From the NCBI GenBank assembly GCA_004009845.1, contig RMBW01000003.1, positions 62,001-126,000 of the forward strand: DNA of 64,000 bases, read 5' to 3'. The translations under genes and the position numbers were made by a program. Below the pieces are notes generated by a model. That model saw only the letters and a list, made by a program, of their open reading frames with translations, searched no databases and was not told where the DNA came from. The DNA comes from Davidsoniella eucalypti (Eukaryota; Ascomycota; Sordariomycetes; Microascales; Ceratocystidaceae). Below are positions 23,734 to 36,721 of the stretch, one piece after another. Positions within the stretch are counted from its first letter, which is position 1. Each line of letters begins with the position of its first letter.

Positions 23734-26031
23734 TATAGTAAATCGGGCCGGTCGAACGGATATGGTGAATTTGAGTGTCGCGGTTTAGACACAGTAGCGA
23801 TTTCTCTCTCGCTATGTATATTTAATAATCGGTGCAACTTTACAACACCTGAGTTGTTAGTTCGTGATTTTACTATTTGTTGTGTTTATCACTTGTGTGA
23901 GGGGCATTGCCACTACGTCAGACGATTTTCCCTTGAGTAATCTGCCCACCCACCCATCTTGAAGTACTCGCTATACGCATTATAATTGGAGACTATAACA
24001 TACTTATAAACAGGTACTTCTGAGACCTGGTAAGCCACCATACTCTTATCATCTTATCTCCGAGAAAACACCTTTTAGTACATATCGGGATATCTACCTG
24101 CGAATTCTCGTGATCTCTGTACTAGATAAAGCCTGGATAGATATCTAGGTGTTTTCGATGCCTTGCAATGTCAATTTAGAATGTCAAAGCTTGACTTTAT
24201 TTACACTTAAACCCACATCAAGCTTATATCACGCTTGTCTGATAGAGTTATTCATATATTAGGGTTATGGTGATCAGATAGGGTTGCATCTCGCCTCTAA
24301 GTAGCACCATGTCTAAACGTCTGGAACTGATTCGGGCACTGGAATATCGCGTCAATTATCATGTGATGTAGGTGATTTACATTTCTAGTCTTTTTTATTA
24401 TTAAATTTCTTTGTTATCATACATATGGCATCTCAGAATCGGTTGTTAAGCACGTAATCAAAGTATTGGTAGCTATTGTTTTCATTACGTTTTTTTAGAC
24501 GGTCTCGTGCATCGCTGAAATTTTCCTCGACAGTGGCTTATGCGCTGTACGGAATTAGTTATAGCCACTGTAAATGAGCACTTAGCGCTGTATGACTTGC
24601 TAGCTAGTGGGCTTGAAAGTATCTAAACAAGACGGCAAAACCGCCAAAGAAACAATCAAGCAACGAAATAAGCGCTTACATCGATGTCCAAAGTCAAAGA
24701 CGGCAAAACAAAGAAAAACAAATACGATTTACTAAAAATTCCACCATCGAGACGGCCACAAGTCTATGGTTGGTTGCTATTACAAAACTCGAGAAACCAG
24801 CAATTTAAGAAACAAAAGAGAACTTGGTTGTAAAGAGAGCTATGATCCTCTTACATAACAGACTTCATAAAATCTGGGGTAAGTCTTGTAGGAGCCGAAA
24901 TGGACGGATGGGTCGATTTGGGCGTCGGCAACGTCACGATGGAGTTCTCGAAGTCTTTTGTTTCTTTCTTCTTTTCTGCCTTTCTACCAACGTTAGTATC
25001 GTATTATAGTATGAACATCTGTCCTGCGCTTCCCTTCGGCTTGATCGAACCAGCTGGTAGTATGGACTTTCTGGGGTCACAATGAGTCCATCCCTGGATG
25101 CTAGTTTTGCTGTTCTGGCGGTCACGGGGCCCTGTAACCCGTGATTGATATTGGAGAAAGGGCCCCCGATCCATCTCTATTGAGCTAGCTAGTTAATAGT
25201 GCCGAAACCAGGAACAAAGCAGATTCCGCTCTAATGTGCTACCTATAATAGAATATTGACTGGCCCCTGAACTGCTACAGGTATACCGTTATGGGGAATC
25301 ATCAGAACACAGAGCACTGTTTGAAGCTTCACCTCACCGACTTTGCTTAGTCTATCAACGTATAGACTGCTTGCTAGATATCTTCGCTAGGATGTGTTCG
25401 TATGACATCCCGCACTCCTGGAGCTATTAAAACTCTGACTTCGTGTTGGTCACTAGTAATTTTCAAGTCATAGCAGTGCCACGTGAACAGTCCGTCCCAG
25501 CCGTTGGCAGCGCTATTACAAAACTTATGTGTCGTTGAATTTCCTCTTTAAGCCAGCGCCAAGCGCACCAGCAAAAAACAGCCAACAAGCCTAGACTAAC
25601 GTGGCTCTCCAACGAAGAAGAATAATATAACATAACTGTCTACACCTATGGGATCCCTTTCATGGACAACACGTTGGGCTATACTTGTGGTGTACCAATA
25701 TTTCGTATTCTACATCTCTTATGTAGTAACAGCCCACCCCAACCTAACGTGATTCGGGCTGTCGAAGGGGAAATTCTTCATCTAAAATGTGGTTGGTTGC
25801 TGTTTTTTTTCTATATACCTTCGGCTTTGTTTACCGGAGGGGGGATGTCAGTGCGGTGGAGAAGTATCGGTGTGTCATCCTCAGCAAGTCTTATATGAAA
25901 GGAGATCCGGTACCTGGGTACTTGGGTTATACTCAGATATCACAACCTATATAAGAGCAGTCGCACTACTTCCCCACTTCAAGACTATACAGCACTCTAT
26001 ACTACCCCTTGACTTCATCATACTTCTCACA
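23734..26031. other. Intergenic region, no gene recognised
   Basis: No open frame with family features. AT-rich stretches alternate with short A-rich runs (24600-24800). The last 250 bases hold the leader of the F-box-like gene. Its frame is open upstream to 25789, but there is no ATG in that stretch, so it is treated as non-coding. Confidence 0.5.
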
Positions 26032-26943
26032 ATGGAACACTCTAACGTACTACCACTACCACAGGGCTCGGCCTTCCCCATCATCGACCTACCGCTTGAT
26101 CTCCTATATACTGTTGTCCACGATAACTTAGACCCAGTTTCGGCACTAGCGCTGTCGTTGACATGCAAGACGCTATATTCCACCTTTTTCACAACTACCA
26201 AGTCCAGCTTGATATCCCGATCCGACAAGACTGAGTTTTTGCAGCTTCTTGAACGGTCCACGCCCAACAAGATTCTATGCTTCGCATGTCTCAAACTCCA
26301 TAAACAATCTCCTGGCACTGTCACTGGCCTACCAAAGTCTCCTCTAGAGCTGGGATGGCATTGCAAGTATGCTCATGCGTGGGTCCCTTCCGGAATTCCG
26401 GGTCTGAGCTTCCGTGATGCTAGACAAGTGATGCTTCAAAACGCCCTTGGTGTTAGCCATGGACTTCCTATCTCCGTACTTGGCGTTAAAGCCCAGCCAT
26501 TGCGCATATCCAAGACAGCTTCCGGCTCTGTTCAGCGCCGAATGCAGATTGTGGGCGGTGCTCTTTTAGCCAAGAACGAGCTGTCATTTTCCATGCGAAG
26601 GAACTCCGCCAGTGATGAGATCAACGTCCTTTCCGAGCAAATAGCCAAGTCTGGCATTCAGCTTTGTACACACACTACCATCTCAGCGGCTACCCTATCC
26701 CAGTCTGGTGTGACACAAAGCTGTGCATCATGCAGCATGGACTATGCTGTTATGCCAGAGCAGACCGATGCTTTGAATCGCATAGTGGTCTACACCTGGC
26801 ACTCATTTGGTGCTTGCTTGTCACCTTGGGATGAGGAATGGAAGAGAGCCACGGCTAGACGGCGTTCGTCTGTCGCAGAAAGAAAGGAAACGGAAAATGA
26901 TGATGCCGGACTTGTCCAGGCGCTTTGGATGGAAACAGAATAA
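26032..26943 (+). CDS. F-box-like domain protein
   Basis: A single-exon frame of 303 residues. Residues about 16-50 (FPIIDLPLDLLYTVVHDNLDPVSALALSLTCKTLYSTF) follow the F-box pattern: a P-hydrophobic start, a central leucine-rich helix, then CKTLY. F-box proteins bind Skp1 and recruit targets to SCF ubiquitin ligases. The next segment, LCFACLKLHKQSP, is common in fungal F-box-like proteins, as is the later CASCSMDYAV; the paired cysteines could bind zinc. The C-terminal half (from about 150) has no domain I recognise. It ends in a charged, Arg/Glu-rich tail. The start is the first ATG in frame, in context CACAATGG. The F-box is judged by pattern only, and the target is unknown. Confidence 0.72.
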   Translation: MEHSNVLPLPQGSAFPIIDLPLDLLYTVVHDNLDPVSALALSLTCKTLYSTFFTTTKSSLISRSDKTEFLQLLERSTPNKILCFACLKLHKQSPGTVTGLPKSPLELGWHCKYAHAWVPSGIPGLSFRDARQVMLQNALGVSHGLPISVLGVKAQPLRISKTASGSVQRRMQIVGGALLAKNELSFSMRRNSASDEINVLSEQIAKSGIQLCTHTTISAATLSQSGVTQSCASCSMDYAVMPEQTDALNRIVVYTWHSFGACLSPWDEEWKRATARRRSSVAERKETENDDAGLVQALWMETE

Positions 26944-27141
26944 AGATAAATGAGCACATACGGGAATAGAGAAGGGTATCACAGAACAACACCACTGGCC
27001 TTACAGAAAGAAACTATGATTATAGCGCATATAGTGAATATATAACATGGTAGTTCCGCATACAGCGATGATAAGAACACCACCTGCTAATACGACATCT
27101 TATGTAACCAAACCAGCTTATTGCGCCGACATGCCAGATTC

Positions 27142-27621
27142 CTAAGCCGCCGAGTTGAGAAGATAAACGGCAAAGTTCTTGTCGGGCGAGACTGTCTTGC
27201 CGCCAGATAGTTCGCTATCGCTGAATGCCGGCCACGAGATGTACTTGCCATCTGTAACGCTGAATGTCGTGAAGCCCATGCCCTCTCCGAACTGGCCGCT
27301 CCAGTTCGAGCTAACGGTGTAAGGGCCGCAGGTAACATTGACCTTGTTCACCTGTGTGGCCGGAGTAGAGCCCTTGGATAGGACTTTGTAGACACAGGGC
27401 TGTTCGTCGTGAACGGATGATTTGATACCAAAGGACCACGTGCATTCGGATACGTTGGCATTGCAGTGCCGCGAGGCCGAAGTGATCACCCAGTTGGAAA
27501 TGTTGGCATGTGTGTAGCCGGCGCTTTCGAAGGTGATGTTGGCGGGGGTTACGTTGGTTGGGGCTGCTGTAGAGAGAGCGCCCAGGGCAACGAATGATAT
27601 AATAGTAGAAACGGTGTACAT
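27142..27621 (-). CDS. Small secreted cysteine-containing protein (effector-like)
   Basis: An intact 159-residue frame without introns. A signal peptide covers about residues 1-19 (MYTVSTIISFVALGALSTA, cleavage before APTNV). The mature protein is about 140 residues with four cysteines (RHCNANVSECTW, QPCVYK, NVTCGPY) and N-glycosylation sequons (NVTP, NITF, NVSE, NVTC, NWSG). The arrangement, a beta-rich core with ISNWVITSASRHC, CTWSFGI and a closing YISWPAFSDSEL, resembles a broad family of small secreted ascomycete proteins often listed among candidate effectors. Role unproven. Extracellular location follows from the signal peptide. It lies alone beside a long gene-poor stretch, a setting common for such genes. 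Confidence 0.8.
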   Translation of the reverse strand: MYTVSTIISFVALGALSTAAPTNVTPANITFESAGYTHANISNWVITSASRHCNANVSECTWSFGIKSSVHDEQPCVYKVLSKGSTPATQVNKVNVTCGPYTVSSNWSGQFGEGMGFTTFSVTDGKYISWPAFSDSELSGGKTVSPDKNFAVYLLNSAA

Positions 27622-30276
27622 ATTGGCGGTAGTTTATATACCAAAGAGCTGTTGATATAGTCAAGGATAGTATAGTGTATAGAGAGATGTTTGTCCGTAG
27701 AGAATAAATGTGATATTGAGAAGAGAGCGTGTGGTTAAGCTTAAGACTGTACTTTTATGACGTAACGATGGAGCGTATGTCTTCATAAGAGGTGTCCCGT
27801 CCTTTTGTATCTGAGCGATATATATATAAGACAGGAGATATTCAATTTGCCGGATATGATTGTTGAAATACCGAGCAACAATAAACATGCGTATGCTTGC
27901 GTCCATCACGACGAACATGTTCAACAGTTCCTCCCCGCCCTTTGTCTTCCCAAAGGGTTCATGATTCCACGAGCACAAGAATGTGGACAAAGGATGATTA
28001 GTGAATCCGTCAAACGTGCATGAATAATGAATATCAGTCCTTTTTTCTTCTATACTAAGGTGTATTGCAAGACAAAAGGCCGGCCTCAAGTACTTGCAGC
28101 TACTTTTTCGTTGAAAGCGATCCTTACTTGCAATATGGACGCTTTCAAGAGTGATGAATAAAAGGCCGGTTTCTAGTGATGATTATCTCCTGGGTTGAGT
28201 TCTTGGAATGCTACATACAAACCTGCCGAGATATGTATGTTCCTGGAATTCCCACGATGCTGACTCGTAGGCCATTTTGTTTCTCCGTGAAGAAGATTGA
28301 GTGGGTAGGCTTGGTACATAAGCAAACATTACTTATATAGCACATGGGCCGTGAAATACACTGATGGTGAATGTACTTGACAATCATGCTTCGTCGATAC
28401 TTAGTATCCGAACTGAGGTGGCACAAGTGTATATATACAACTTATTCACGCAATGAAAGTTGGCGTATCTCAGTGTTACATATACAGTAGACAAAACAGC
28501 TGGCCGGTACCTAGTATACAGTTAACCATGATATGAAGATGTGCATAATCTTGTGAATGTTAGTTGTTCATCTTGTTGTTGTTTGCCTACCACAGCCGGA
28601 CGTAGTCTTGTGTATCGCCGACAATATAATGCTATCATACATATCATTGCCCCAGAAAACTACATAATGTAACCGTTTAAAGTCATACTCATGGCCGGTT
28701 GTAGAAAGACGGACGGCTTGGAAGTTGAATAGATTGCCATATTCGAATGGAACACGGTGTGATGAATGTGACCCAATTGATGCAAAGATATGGAGGCATC
28801 TGCCAAGTTTTAGACAACATATTGATTTTCATGCTACAAGATTTTGCCAAGGGTCAAGGGATGGATAGTGGATTGTAGACATATTTGGTAGTTGAATCAC
28901 TTCAACGCCCAAGTCCGGATATAAGGTATGGATTTAGAACTCTGCCTGTCAAGCAACTCAATATAGACACCGAAAACAGTGGGATATCTGGCCAAAGAGA
29001 TCTCTTATCTTACACGGGCGAACCGAGAACACCGACACGTCGAGAAAGCTAACTCGTATCTGATACTTCAGATCGAAGGCAACAAGAAGGTATTTTTGAT
29101 CTTTTCAGATTACAGATCACACGGTCAGATAATATTCTCCACAAGGAGGCAGTGCATCTTGGCACTTCGACATGTCGGTTACGAGCTATAGCTTCATTGG
29201 ATTTTCGTTTTGACAGCTAGGTTGTTTTTGGTATCTGCCAAGTATTGGTTAGCATACATTGAACGTACATATAGGGATCAATTGCAAGATATTAGTGAAC
29301 TATGAACTCATTGCTTTGAGGGAAGTCTGTGTGATTGGAATGTATAGGGATATTCCAAGCCATAATGATGATAACCATGAGGTTTGCAAGCAATATGCCT
29401 CTTTTGGTGACTTCAATTCAATAAAGTTGGCTGACGTGATGTCAGCCACTGTGTGGCGTTAATGATAAGGAGGGTGGGTAGTCTACCAAACAGCGCCACT
29501 TGAGTAATAATCTGGCTCAGCCTCCAGAAACAAAACCAAACACCATTTAGACTTTGTACGAATTACGACAAATGTGGCTGCACACAACAGATCTTCATAT
29601 AAGCCTATCCAAAATACAATTTGGGAGTATGGACGGCGGGAACAAGTTTGTAAGACGCCTTGAAGTCAAGGAAAAAACGAAAGGATGCAAAGATCAAACG
29701 AAACATACCAATGGGATAACCAAGAGATAGTGAAAACAGCCTAGAAAAGGGCGGCTAGAATAGATTATAGAAGCCTGCGGAATCCTGTCGAATGGGCCGC
29801 GATATCATGTGCGTAATATATATAGCACCGTGAGTGACCTGAACATATAAAAATATCGACTCAGTTTTGTGCAGCAGCTTGTCGTCATCTAGAACATAGT
29901 CTAAGCCTGGGAGCCGATCTGAATAAAACGTTCCCAAGAATATAGTTACCTTGGGATGTACAACTAGTAGACCTAAGCAGCTATGATTACACGTCTTGCA
30001 GAACCATATGATACATTTATACGGTATTAGTATTGGAGTAACAGTGCAAATCTCTCGAAAGAGAAGATGAATATGTTAGTAGAGATTGCAGATCCGACAG
30101 CTGTAAACCTTGAGATGCCGTAAAAGTCAGTTGTATAAGATACCTAATATGGCCGTCCCATATAGTCCTTACGCCTCAGCCAGCAAATGTTTCATCAAAG
30201 TGAGGGGGTCACCACAATGATACAGCGGTATCCGTTGCCCGTCAGGTAAATGATATGTAATTCACGGCTAGACGCT

Positions 30277-30301
30277 TCTGCTGTGTTTAGGACACAGCAG
30301 A
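30277..30301. repeat. Short inverted repeat (hairpin)
   Basis: TCTGCTGTG and CACAGCAGA are perfect 9-base arms around the 7-base loop TTTAGGA. No coding context; function unknown. Confidence 0.6.
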
Positions 30302-32281
30302 TACCCGTTCCGATATCAGAGGTCAAAAGTATAGCATCAATTAACTAGTGATTGTGATAATGTGTGCCCTGTTGTACACACCTGCGTACAGTAAATGTAC
30401 CACATTCTACATAGTAGCATGTAACGCGATCACTCTGCAGAGGGCCGGTCTGGACAAGGTGAGAAATAATAGAGAGCGAATATAAGTATATAGTAGTACA
30501 TTCGTATAAGATGTATGCATGTTATGATAGTACTTGCATATGACCCTCCACGTAGGCAATATCATGAAATATAGAAACTGGAACGGTAAGCCAAGCATAG
30601 CCAAGCACAGTAGTATACACTATACAGAATATATCTCTTTCTCACCGCCTACTCACGATGCTTGGCTAGACAGCCAAGGGACAACATCTATCACAAAACC
30701 AAAGCGGGTGACCGGGGGACGGCGGAGCGGGAAACTCGGGCACTAAGTATGCATACATATACGCATACTTAACTGGTGTCTTGGCTATCATGTGAAACAG
30801 CGCAGATAGGAGCGGACATCGCTGATGCTGTTCTACTCCTCTGATGGGATTTTTAGCGGTACGCTCTGACGATAAAGAGACACTGAGATATTCCAGAGGT
30901 AGGGGTGACTGTAGCACTGACTGTAGAGGCAGATACCAAAGGACGAAAAGAATTGACGCACAAAAACGAAGAAGAAAAAACGAATACCACATGGAAAGAA
31001 AAACCCTCCAAATACTGGCATCACGAGATCGATTGTCAGTGAGGTTACTTTGCGTTGTTGTCTCTTGCCTCATTTTGTTGTTGTTTTTTTTTTTTTTTTT
31101 TTTTGTTTTCACAACTACGAAGAGAGGTGCCACTTTTTTTCTGGCTGTCGATTGTGGACTCTAAATGGCAATGAGGGCACGTAGGGCCTTTGCCCCAGAT
31201 ACAATTTAGTACTCAACTTAGCCAAATTATGTGACATTTCTTCTTTGATATACATCACACATCATTCATTTGTTAAGGAATGAACTTGTTTCAAGACAGG
31301 CTGTAAAGATTCAAGAAGCCCACTGAGTTCAACATACTGAGTACTATCAAAGTGTATCAGTTACGCCTAGACACGACCAGACAATGACTCTCGGCTAGCT
31401 CTGCAAAACCCAGTGATAACTGACCTGTCGCGGCTTAGGGTGTCATTAGTCATCGTCAGTACTGTTTGTTGCCACCATTAGTTGATTAGTCTCGCTGCAT
31501 CCTTCTACAAGGCTACTGAAGTCGACAATAAGTCAAAGTCAATCTACAATCCATAACAAGATAGGAGATTCATGGTAATGAATTTGTTGGCTCGGGTAAC
31601 TCTAGGATTGCATCCTGCCACTTGGATACCCTTCCTTGACTGTAATCAGGCCTGGCCAATTCATTCACAGATAGTGATATAGCCGTTGTAGCCTAGTGAT
31701 GTGATAGTGCTCATCTACTTATGCTGATTGCTTCAGCCCCAGCCATTGGCTTGTATAGTATGTTGAGATCTCTTCTTTTCCTCTTATTGCTTATTCGATA
31801 GGCAGCAATCAGGTAAAATCAAAGTAAAATAAAATACCCCAGAAAACAGAAAGGAGGGCTTGCTTATGGGCAGAAGCACATAGACCCACAGCGATTCAGA
31901 TTCAGACACAAACATGGATTGATACTTGTGGCCCTAGCTAGGCAAAAACAGTACACATATGCTACTATCCAACACCAGATCTCAAAGCGGATAATAACAC
32001 CTATGCCTGCCTGCCTTCTGCTTTTCTTTTCAGCATCGCCCAAAGAGAGGGCCTTTTGTCGAATTGGCTGTTGTCATGTATCCAGAGTTCGCCTTGAAGA
32101 CAAAAAGTGCGACTGGCAACTGCCCCGTTCGTCATTCGCGCCAAAGCAGAATACAACCCTTGGTGCAAAAGACGCAAATGACGCTGGATGATGATGTGTT
32201 GAATTGTCAGATCACCCAGGGATCAGCCCGCTTAAAGTGAAGCTGCCCCCAAGCCGGACCAAGCAAGCCGAGTCAATCCCA

Positions 32282-32386
32282 GCCAAGACCCAGCAAGTAG
32301 AATCATGTGTGTTGTTGCTCCAGTGTGTAGTCTCTCCTGTCAATGTTCACATAACATGTGCTAAGAAGATAGTCGGGTGTGCCAAG
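32282..32386 (+). promoter_or_regulatory. Two PacC-type GCCAAG hexamers upstream of ENA ATPase 2
   Basis: GCCAAG at 32282-32287 and 32381-32386, about 500-600 bases before the start codon, both on the plus strand. Same motif as upstream of the first ENA ATPase. Suggestive of ambient-pH control, inferred from the motif only. Confidence 0.28.
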
Positions 32387-32878
32387 TCCAAGTCCAAAAT
32401 GCTCAGCCAACAGCTAGTTCTGTCTAGTCCACGAATGATCAAGTTCGCGTTAACCTCTTCGTTAGCCCCAAGCCAACAAGTTCAAGACAGAACAAATGGG
32501 ACGGAGGATGTAACATGGCAGGGATAGTACCAGCCGTGAAAGCCGCTCTAGAAGGAGGGAGAGGGAGGGGTGTGAACCAAACCAAACCATGCCCGGCATA
32601 GGAACGGCCGGCCGCCAGATTTAGATTGGCTCAGCCCGCAAACTTAACAGATTGAGAAAGAGCCGTTCCCACGGATATAAATAAAGGCAGCCACCATTCA
32701 CGTCAGGGTACTCTGCATTTAGGCTTCCTTCTCTTTCATCTTGCTCTGAATTTCTATCCTACCTCCTTTGGTTCCTGAACAAAACCCTATCGTGTTTTTT
32801 TAACCCAAGTACAACATCTACAAAGCTCTTCTTTAGCTTTTGTGCTGCCTTACTTTTCTCATTAACAACCCGATTTCG

Positions 32879-35800
32879 ATGGGAAAATCTTACTCGTCCT
32901 CTTCCCCCAATGGCCAGACTCTTGGATCTGTGGAAGGCATAGCTGACCTGGACGAGCCCCCTTGTAGTGGTTCACTCCCATCACCTACTATCCAATCTCC
33001 CAGCTCACCGCAGCCTGCTGAAACTCTGCCTGTTGGCTCTGAGCCCAAGGCTTCGCTGAACGAGAAACACTTGTTTTCTGCCTCTACTATCCCGCCCATC
33101 TCGCCCGCGTCGTCGTCGCCCTCCTCTACTACCGAGCTTGAAAACTCGGCCACCCTCATCAGCTCTGCTGGCTCTATCAACTCTGACACTGTCAGCACCG
33201 CGCCTCACTCGCTGCCTGCCCTTGAAGTGTGCAAGAACCTACACGCAGATCCTGAAAATGGCTTGTCTGCTGCTGAAGCGGCCGCGCGCCTCGAGCGATG
33301 CGGGTTGAACCGCATGGAGCTTAGCAAAGGAACCTCTAAACTCCAGATCTTCATGCGCCAGATCTCAAACAGTTTGACTGTTGTGCTGGTACTTGTCATG
33401 GCACTTTCATTCTGTATCTCTGACTACATTGAAGGCGGCGTTGTGTCCGCCGTCATCTTCTTCAACATCGTCATCGGGTAAGCCTACTCTGTTAACCCTA
33501 ACCCTGTTGCTCCAGTTTTATTTCCCCATATCCCCGGACTAAGCCTCATGCCATGAGACCCATTTCGAACAATACGCTAACCGTTGTTATTTTACTAGTT
33601 ATTGGCAAGATTCTCGTGCAGAGAGCCAGATGCTAGCTCTCCAGAACCTTGCCTCCCCCACTTGTACCGTCATCCGTGGCGGTCAGCCCGTAGAAATTAA
33701 GGCTGAGACTCTAGTCACCGGTGATATCGTCCGTATCAGTGTTGGTGACAAGGTCCCTGCAGATATTCGTCTAGTTGATGGAATCAATTTGAGTGCTGAT
33801 GAAGCTATCCTAACTGGTGAATCGCTGCCTATCAGCAAACACCATGATCGTATCCTTCCCGGCCAAGACATTCCCCTTGGTGATCGTATCAACCTCATTT
33901 ACTCGGGCACTGCCATCACCCGCGGCCGTGCTACCGGTGTTGTTGTTAGCACCGGAATGCAGACTGAGGTTGGTAAGATTGCCTCTATGCTTCGCTCACG
34001 CAAAGCAGTAGACAAGAACGCCCCGTTTGCCGAGCGTTTCGTTCGTAACTTCAAGAACAAAAGCCGTAGTACTCTAGGCTTGGATGGAACTCCCCTTCAA
34101 AACAAGCTGAGCAAGTTTGCTCTGCTCTTGTTCGCTTTGGCCATCTCTCTAGTCATCATTGTCTTCGCTGTCAACAAGTTTGATGTTAACGGCGAGGTTC
34201 TTATCTATGGTATCTGTGTTGGTGTTGCTGTCATTCCCGAGTCGCTGATTGCCGTACTCACCCTGACCTTCACCGTGGCCGCCCGTAGCATGAGCAACGG
34301 CAATGTTATCGTCCGTAACAAGGCGTCTCTGGAAGCTGTTGGTGGTGTCACCAACATTTGCTCCGACAAGACCGGTACCTTGACCCAGGGGCGCATGGTA
34401 ACTCGCAAGATTTGGCTGGCTGGGAATGCCAATGCCATCGTTGACGGTGTTACTGACCCCTACGACCCTACTAGCGGCAAGGTTAGCTGGACTGATGCTG
34501 TCGGAATCGTTGTTAAGCCAGGCACGGAGCACAATGAAAAACGCATGAGCCTCAGCCATAGTGACGATTTCACCAAGTTCAGCCATGCCATCTCGCTATG
34601 CAATAACTCGACCGTCTCTGATGGCAAGAACCCGGATGATTCTGCCTCGTTCACTACCACTGCCTTCAACCCTTCGTGGTCTGCTATCGGTGAGCCGACT
34701 GAAATCGCTCTTCAGGTCTTTGCCATGCGCTTCAGCCGTGGCAAGCCGGACATTATCAACAACCACAACCTGTCTTTCCTGAAAGAATTCCCCTTTGATT
34801 CGACCGTCAAGCGCATGAGTGTTGTCTATACCAACGTAGCAACTGGCACTACCGTATACTCCAAGGGTGCTCTTGAAGCTTTGCTGCCACTGACAAAGAC
34901 TACTGATGTTGAGAGAGCACTGATCACCGAACAAGCTGACCAGTTGGCTTCTGAGGGCCTCCGTGTTCTATGTATCGCTGGCCGCAAGGCCGAGCACGGT
35001 GAAAATATCGAAGAACGTTCTGTCGTCGAGTCAAACCTCGATTTCTTCGGTCTAGCCGGCCTATATGATCCTCCCCGCCCCGAAACCCGTGGAGCCGTTG
35101 AAGACTGTCTCCGTGCTGGCGTCCAGGTCCATATGGTCACCGGTGATCATGTTAAGACGGCTACTTCTATAGCCTACGAAGTTGGCATTCTCCCTCGCTC
35201 GCTTCCGCCCTCTGAGATTGGGACTAAGGTCATGGCCGCTTCCACATTCGATGACATGTCTGACGCACAGGTCGACGCTCTTCCTGCTCTTCCTCTTGTG
35301 ATTGGTCGCTGCACACCTCAAACCAAGGTTCGCATGCTCTTGGCCATGCATAGACGCAAGGCTTTCTGTATCATGACCGGTGACGGTGTGAATGACTCGC
35401 CTGCCCTGAAACAATCCGATGTCGGTATTGCTATGGGTATGCGTGGTAGCGATGTCGCCAAGGAAGCTGCTGATATGGTTTTGACTGATGATAACTTTGC
35501 CTCTATCGTTACTGCAATTCGGGAGGGTCGCCGTCTATTCGACAACATCCAGAAAGTAGGTGATTATCTGCCAACTTACATCTCTTGAACTCTTACACTA
35601 ACACTATCATACAGTTTCTTCTACATCTATTGATCTCCAACATCTCCCAAGTCATCCTTCTTCTCGTCGGTCTTGCCTTCAAGGACAATGAGGGAACTTC
35701 AATCTTTCCTCTCTCCCCTCTTGAGATTCTATGGGCCAACCTAATTACCTCGTCGTTCTTGGCTGTTGGTCTTGGTATGGAAGCTTCTCAAAAGGACATT

Positions 35801-36367
35801 CTCCTTCGTCCCCCCAATGACTTGCGTGTAGGCGTCTTCACAGCCGACCTGATCCGTGACAAGTTCATCTACGGTACTTTTATGGGTGCACTGTGCCTTG
35901 CTGCTTTCACCTCGGTAGCGTATAGCTCCGGTGGCGATCTCGGCGCCGACTGTAACGAGAACTACAACTCGTCCTGTGACGTTGTATACCGTGCCCGCAG
36001 TACTACATACGCTACGTTATCGTTCTTACTTTTGGTCACTGCATGGGAAGTCAAGCATTTCCATCGTTCGCTCTTCAACATGGATCCTACTGAATGGACT
36101 GGTCCTACTGCTGTCTTCAAGACCGTTTGGAAGAACCGCTTTCTGTTCTGGGCCGTCATCGCCGGCTTTGTCGTTACTTTTCCCGTCATTTACATTCCCT
36201 CTTTCAACCAGACTGTCTTCAAGCACCACCCTATCTCTTGGGAGTGGGGTGTCGTGTTTGGTTGCCTGTTCCTATATGTTGCATTGATCGAGGCATGGAA
36301 AGCTGTCAAGCGTCGTTTCAGCCTTGGCGAAACGCCAGTCAGTCACAACCTTCTCGAGGAGGCTTAA
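32879..36367 (+). CDS. ENA-type (P-type IID) cation-exporting ATPase 2
   Basis: Exons 32879-33477, 33599-35555 and 35615-36367 encode 1,102 residues. Like its relative at 8.7 kb it has TGES, phosphorylated Asp456 in DKTGTLTQGRM, FDSTVKRMSV, MVTGDHVKTA, TGDGVNDSPALKQSDVG and ENA-type C-terminal helices. Differences are clear. A Ser/Pro-rich extension of about 115 residues precedes the first conserved region (LSAAEAAARLERCGLNRM). TM4 reads VIPESLIAVLTLTF, keeping a Glu where the other copy has Ala. The two introns (after NIVIG and after FDNIQK) sit at positions not used by the first copy. The two are therefore old paralogues with probably different ion preference (Na+ against K+) or location, not a recent duplicate pair. 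The third exon is supported by unbroken family sequence across the junction. Confidence 0.95.
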
Positions 36368-36721
36368 GCATCTGTTCATATGATGTCTGAGTGCTAATCC
36401 AAATGCCAATATCAAGCAAGTAGTCGCTTTGGGGCACGACTATCTTGCTTCGCGCCTGGCTTTTTTTTTTTCTTTATATGAGCCCCAACAACTATTTCTT
36501 GTATCTATGCCTTATTGACAGTGTTGAATTTGTACAGTTTCTATGGCTAGTCTCTTATTTTCGATTATGTTTTATGATTTTTATCAAGATGTTAGTTTGA
36601 ATACTAAGTAATTATTTATTATATTTCATGATTTCATGCTTCCGTGGTATCATACACCCCTAGCTATATTAGTCACCTCTGTACACATCAATACCTCCTC
36701 CACCCCCCAATAGCCACTAGC

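Larger units (their letters stand above)
27622..32878. other. Gene-poor intergenic region (5.3 kb)
   Basis: No gene recognised on either strand. Open frames are short and compositionally ordinary for AT-rich spacer. A T-run of about 19 lies at 31086-31104, and a 9-bp-arm hairpin sequence at 30277-30301. The last 600 bases are the promoter and leader of the second ENA ATPase and contain two GCCAAG hexamers. Confidence 0.55.

Noticed and set aside
25789..26031. Upstream extension of the F-box-like frame
   Set aside because: The frame is open, but there is no in-frame ATG before 26032, and the extension has promoter-like composition.
32204..32527. 107-codon frame upstream of the second ENA ATPase
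   Set aside because: Lies in the promoter region, no family similarity, and its frame does not join the ATPase exon by any plausible intron.
33492..33506. TTAACCCTAACCCTG, telomere-like repeat
   Set aside because: Only about two units and it lies inside intron 1 of the second ENA ATPase; too short to be an interstitial telomere.
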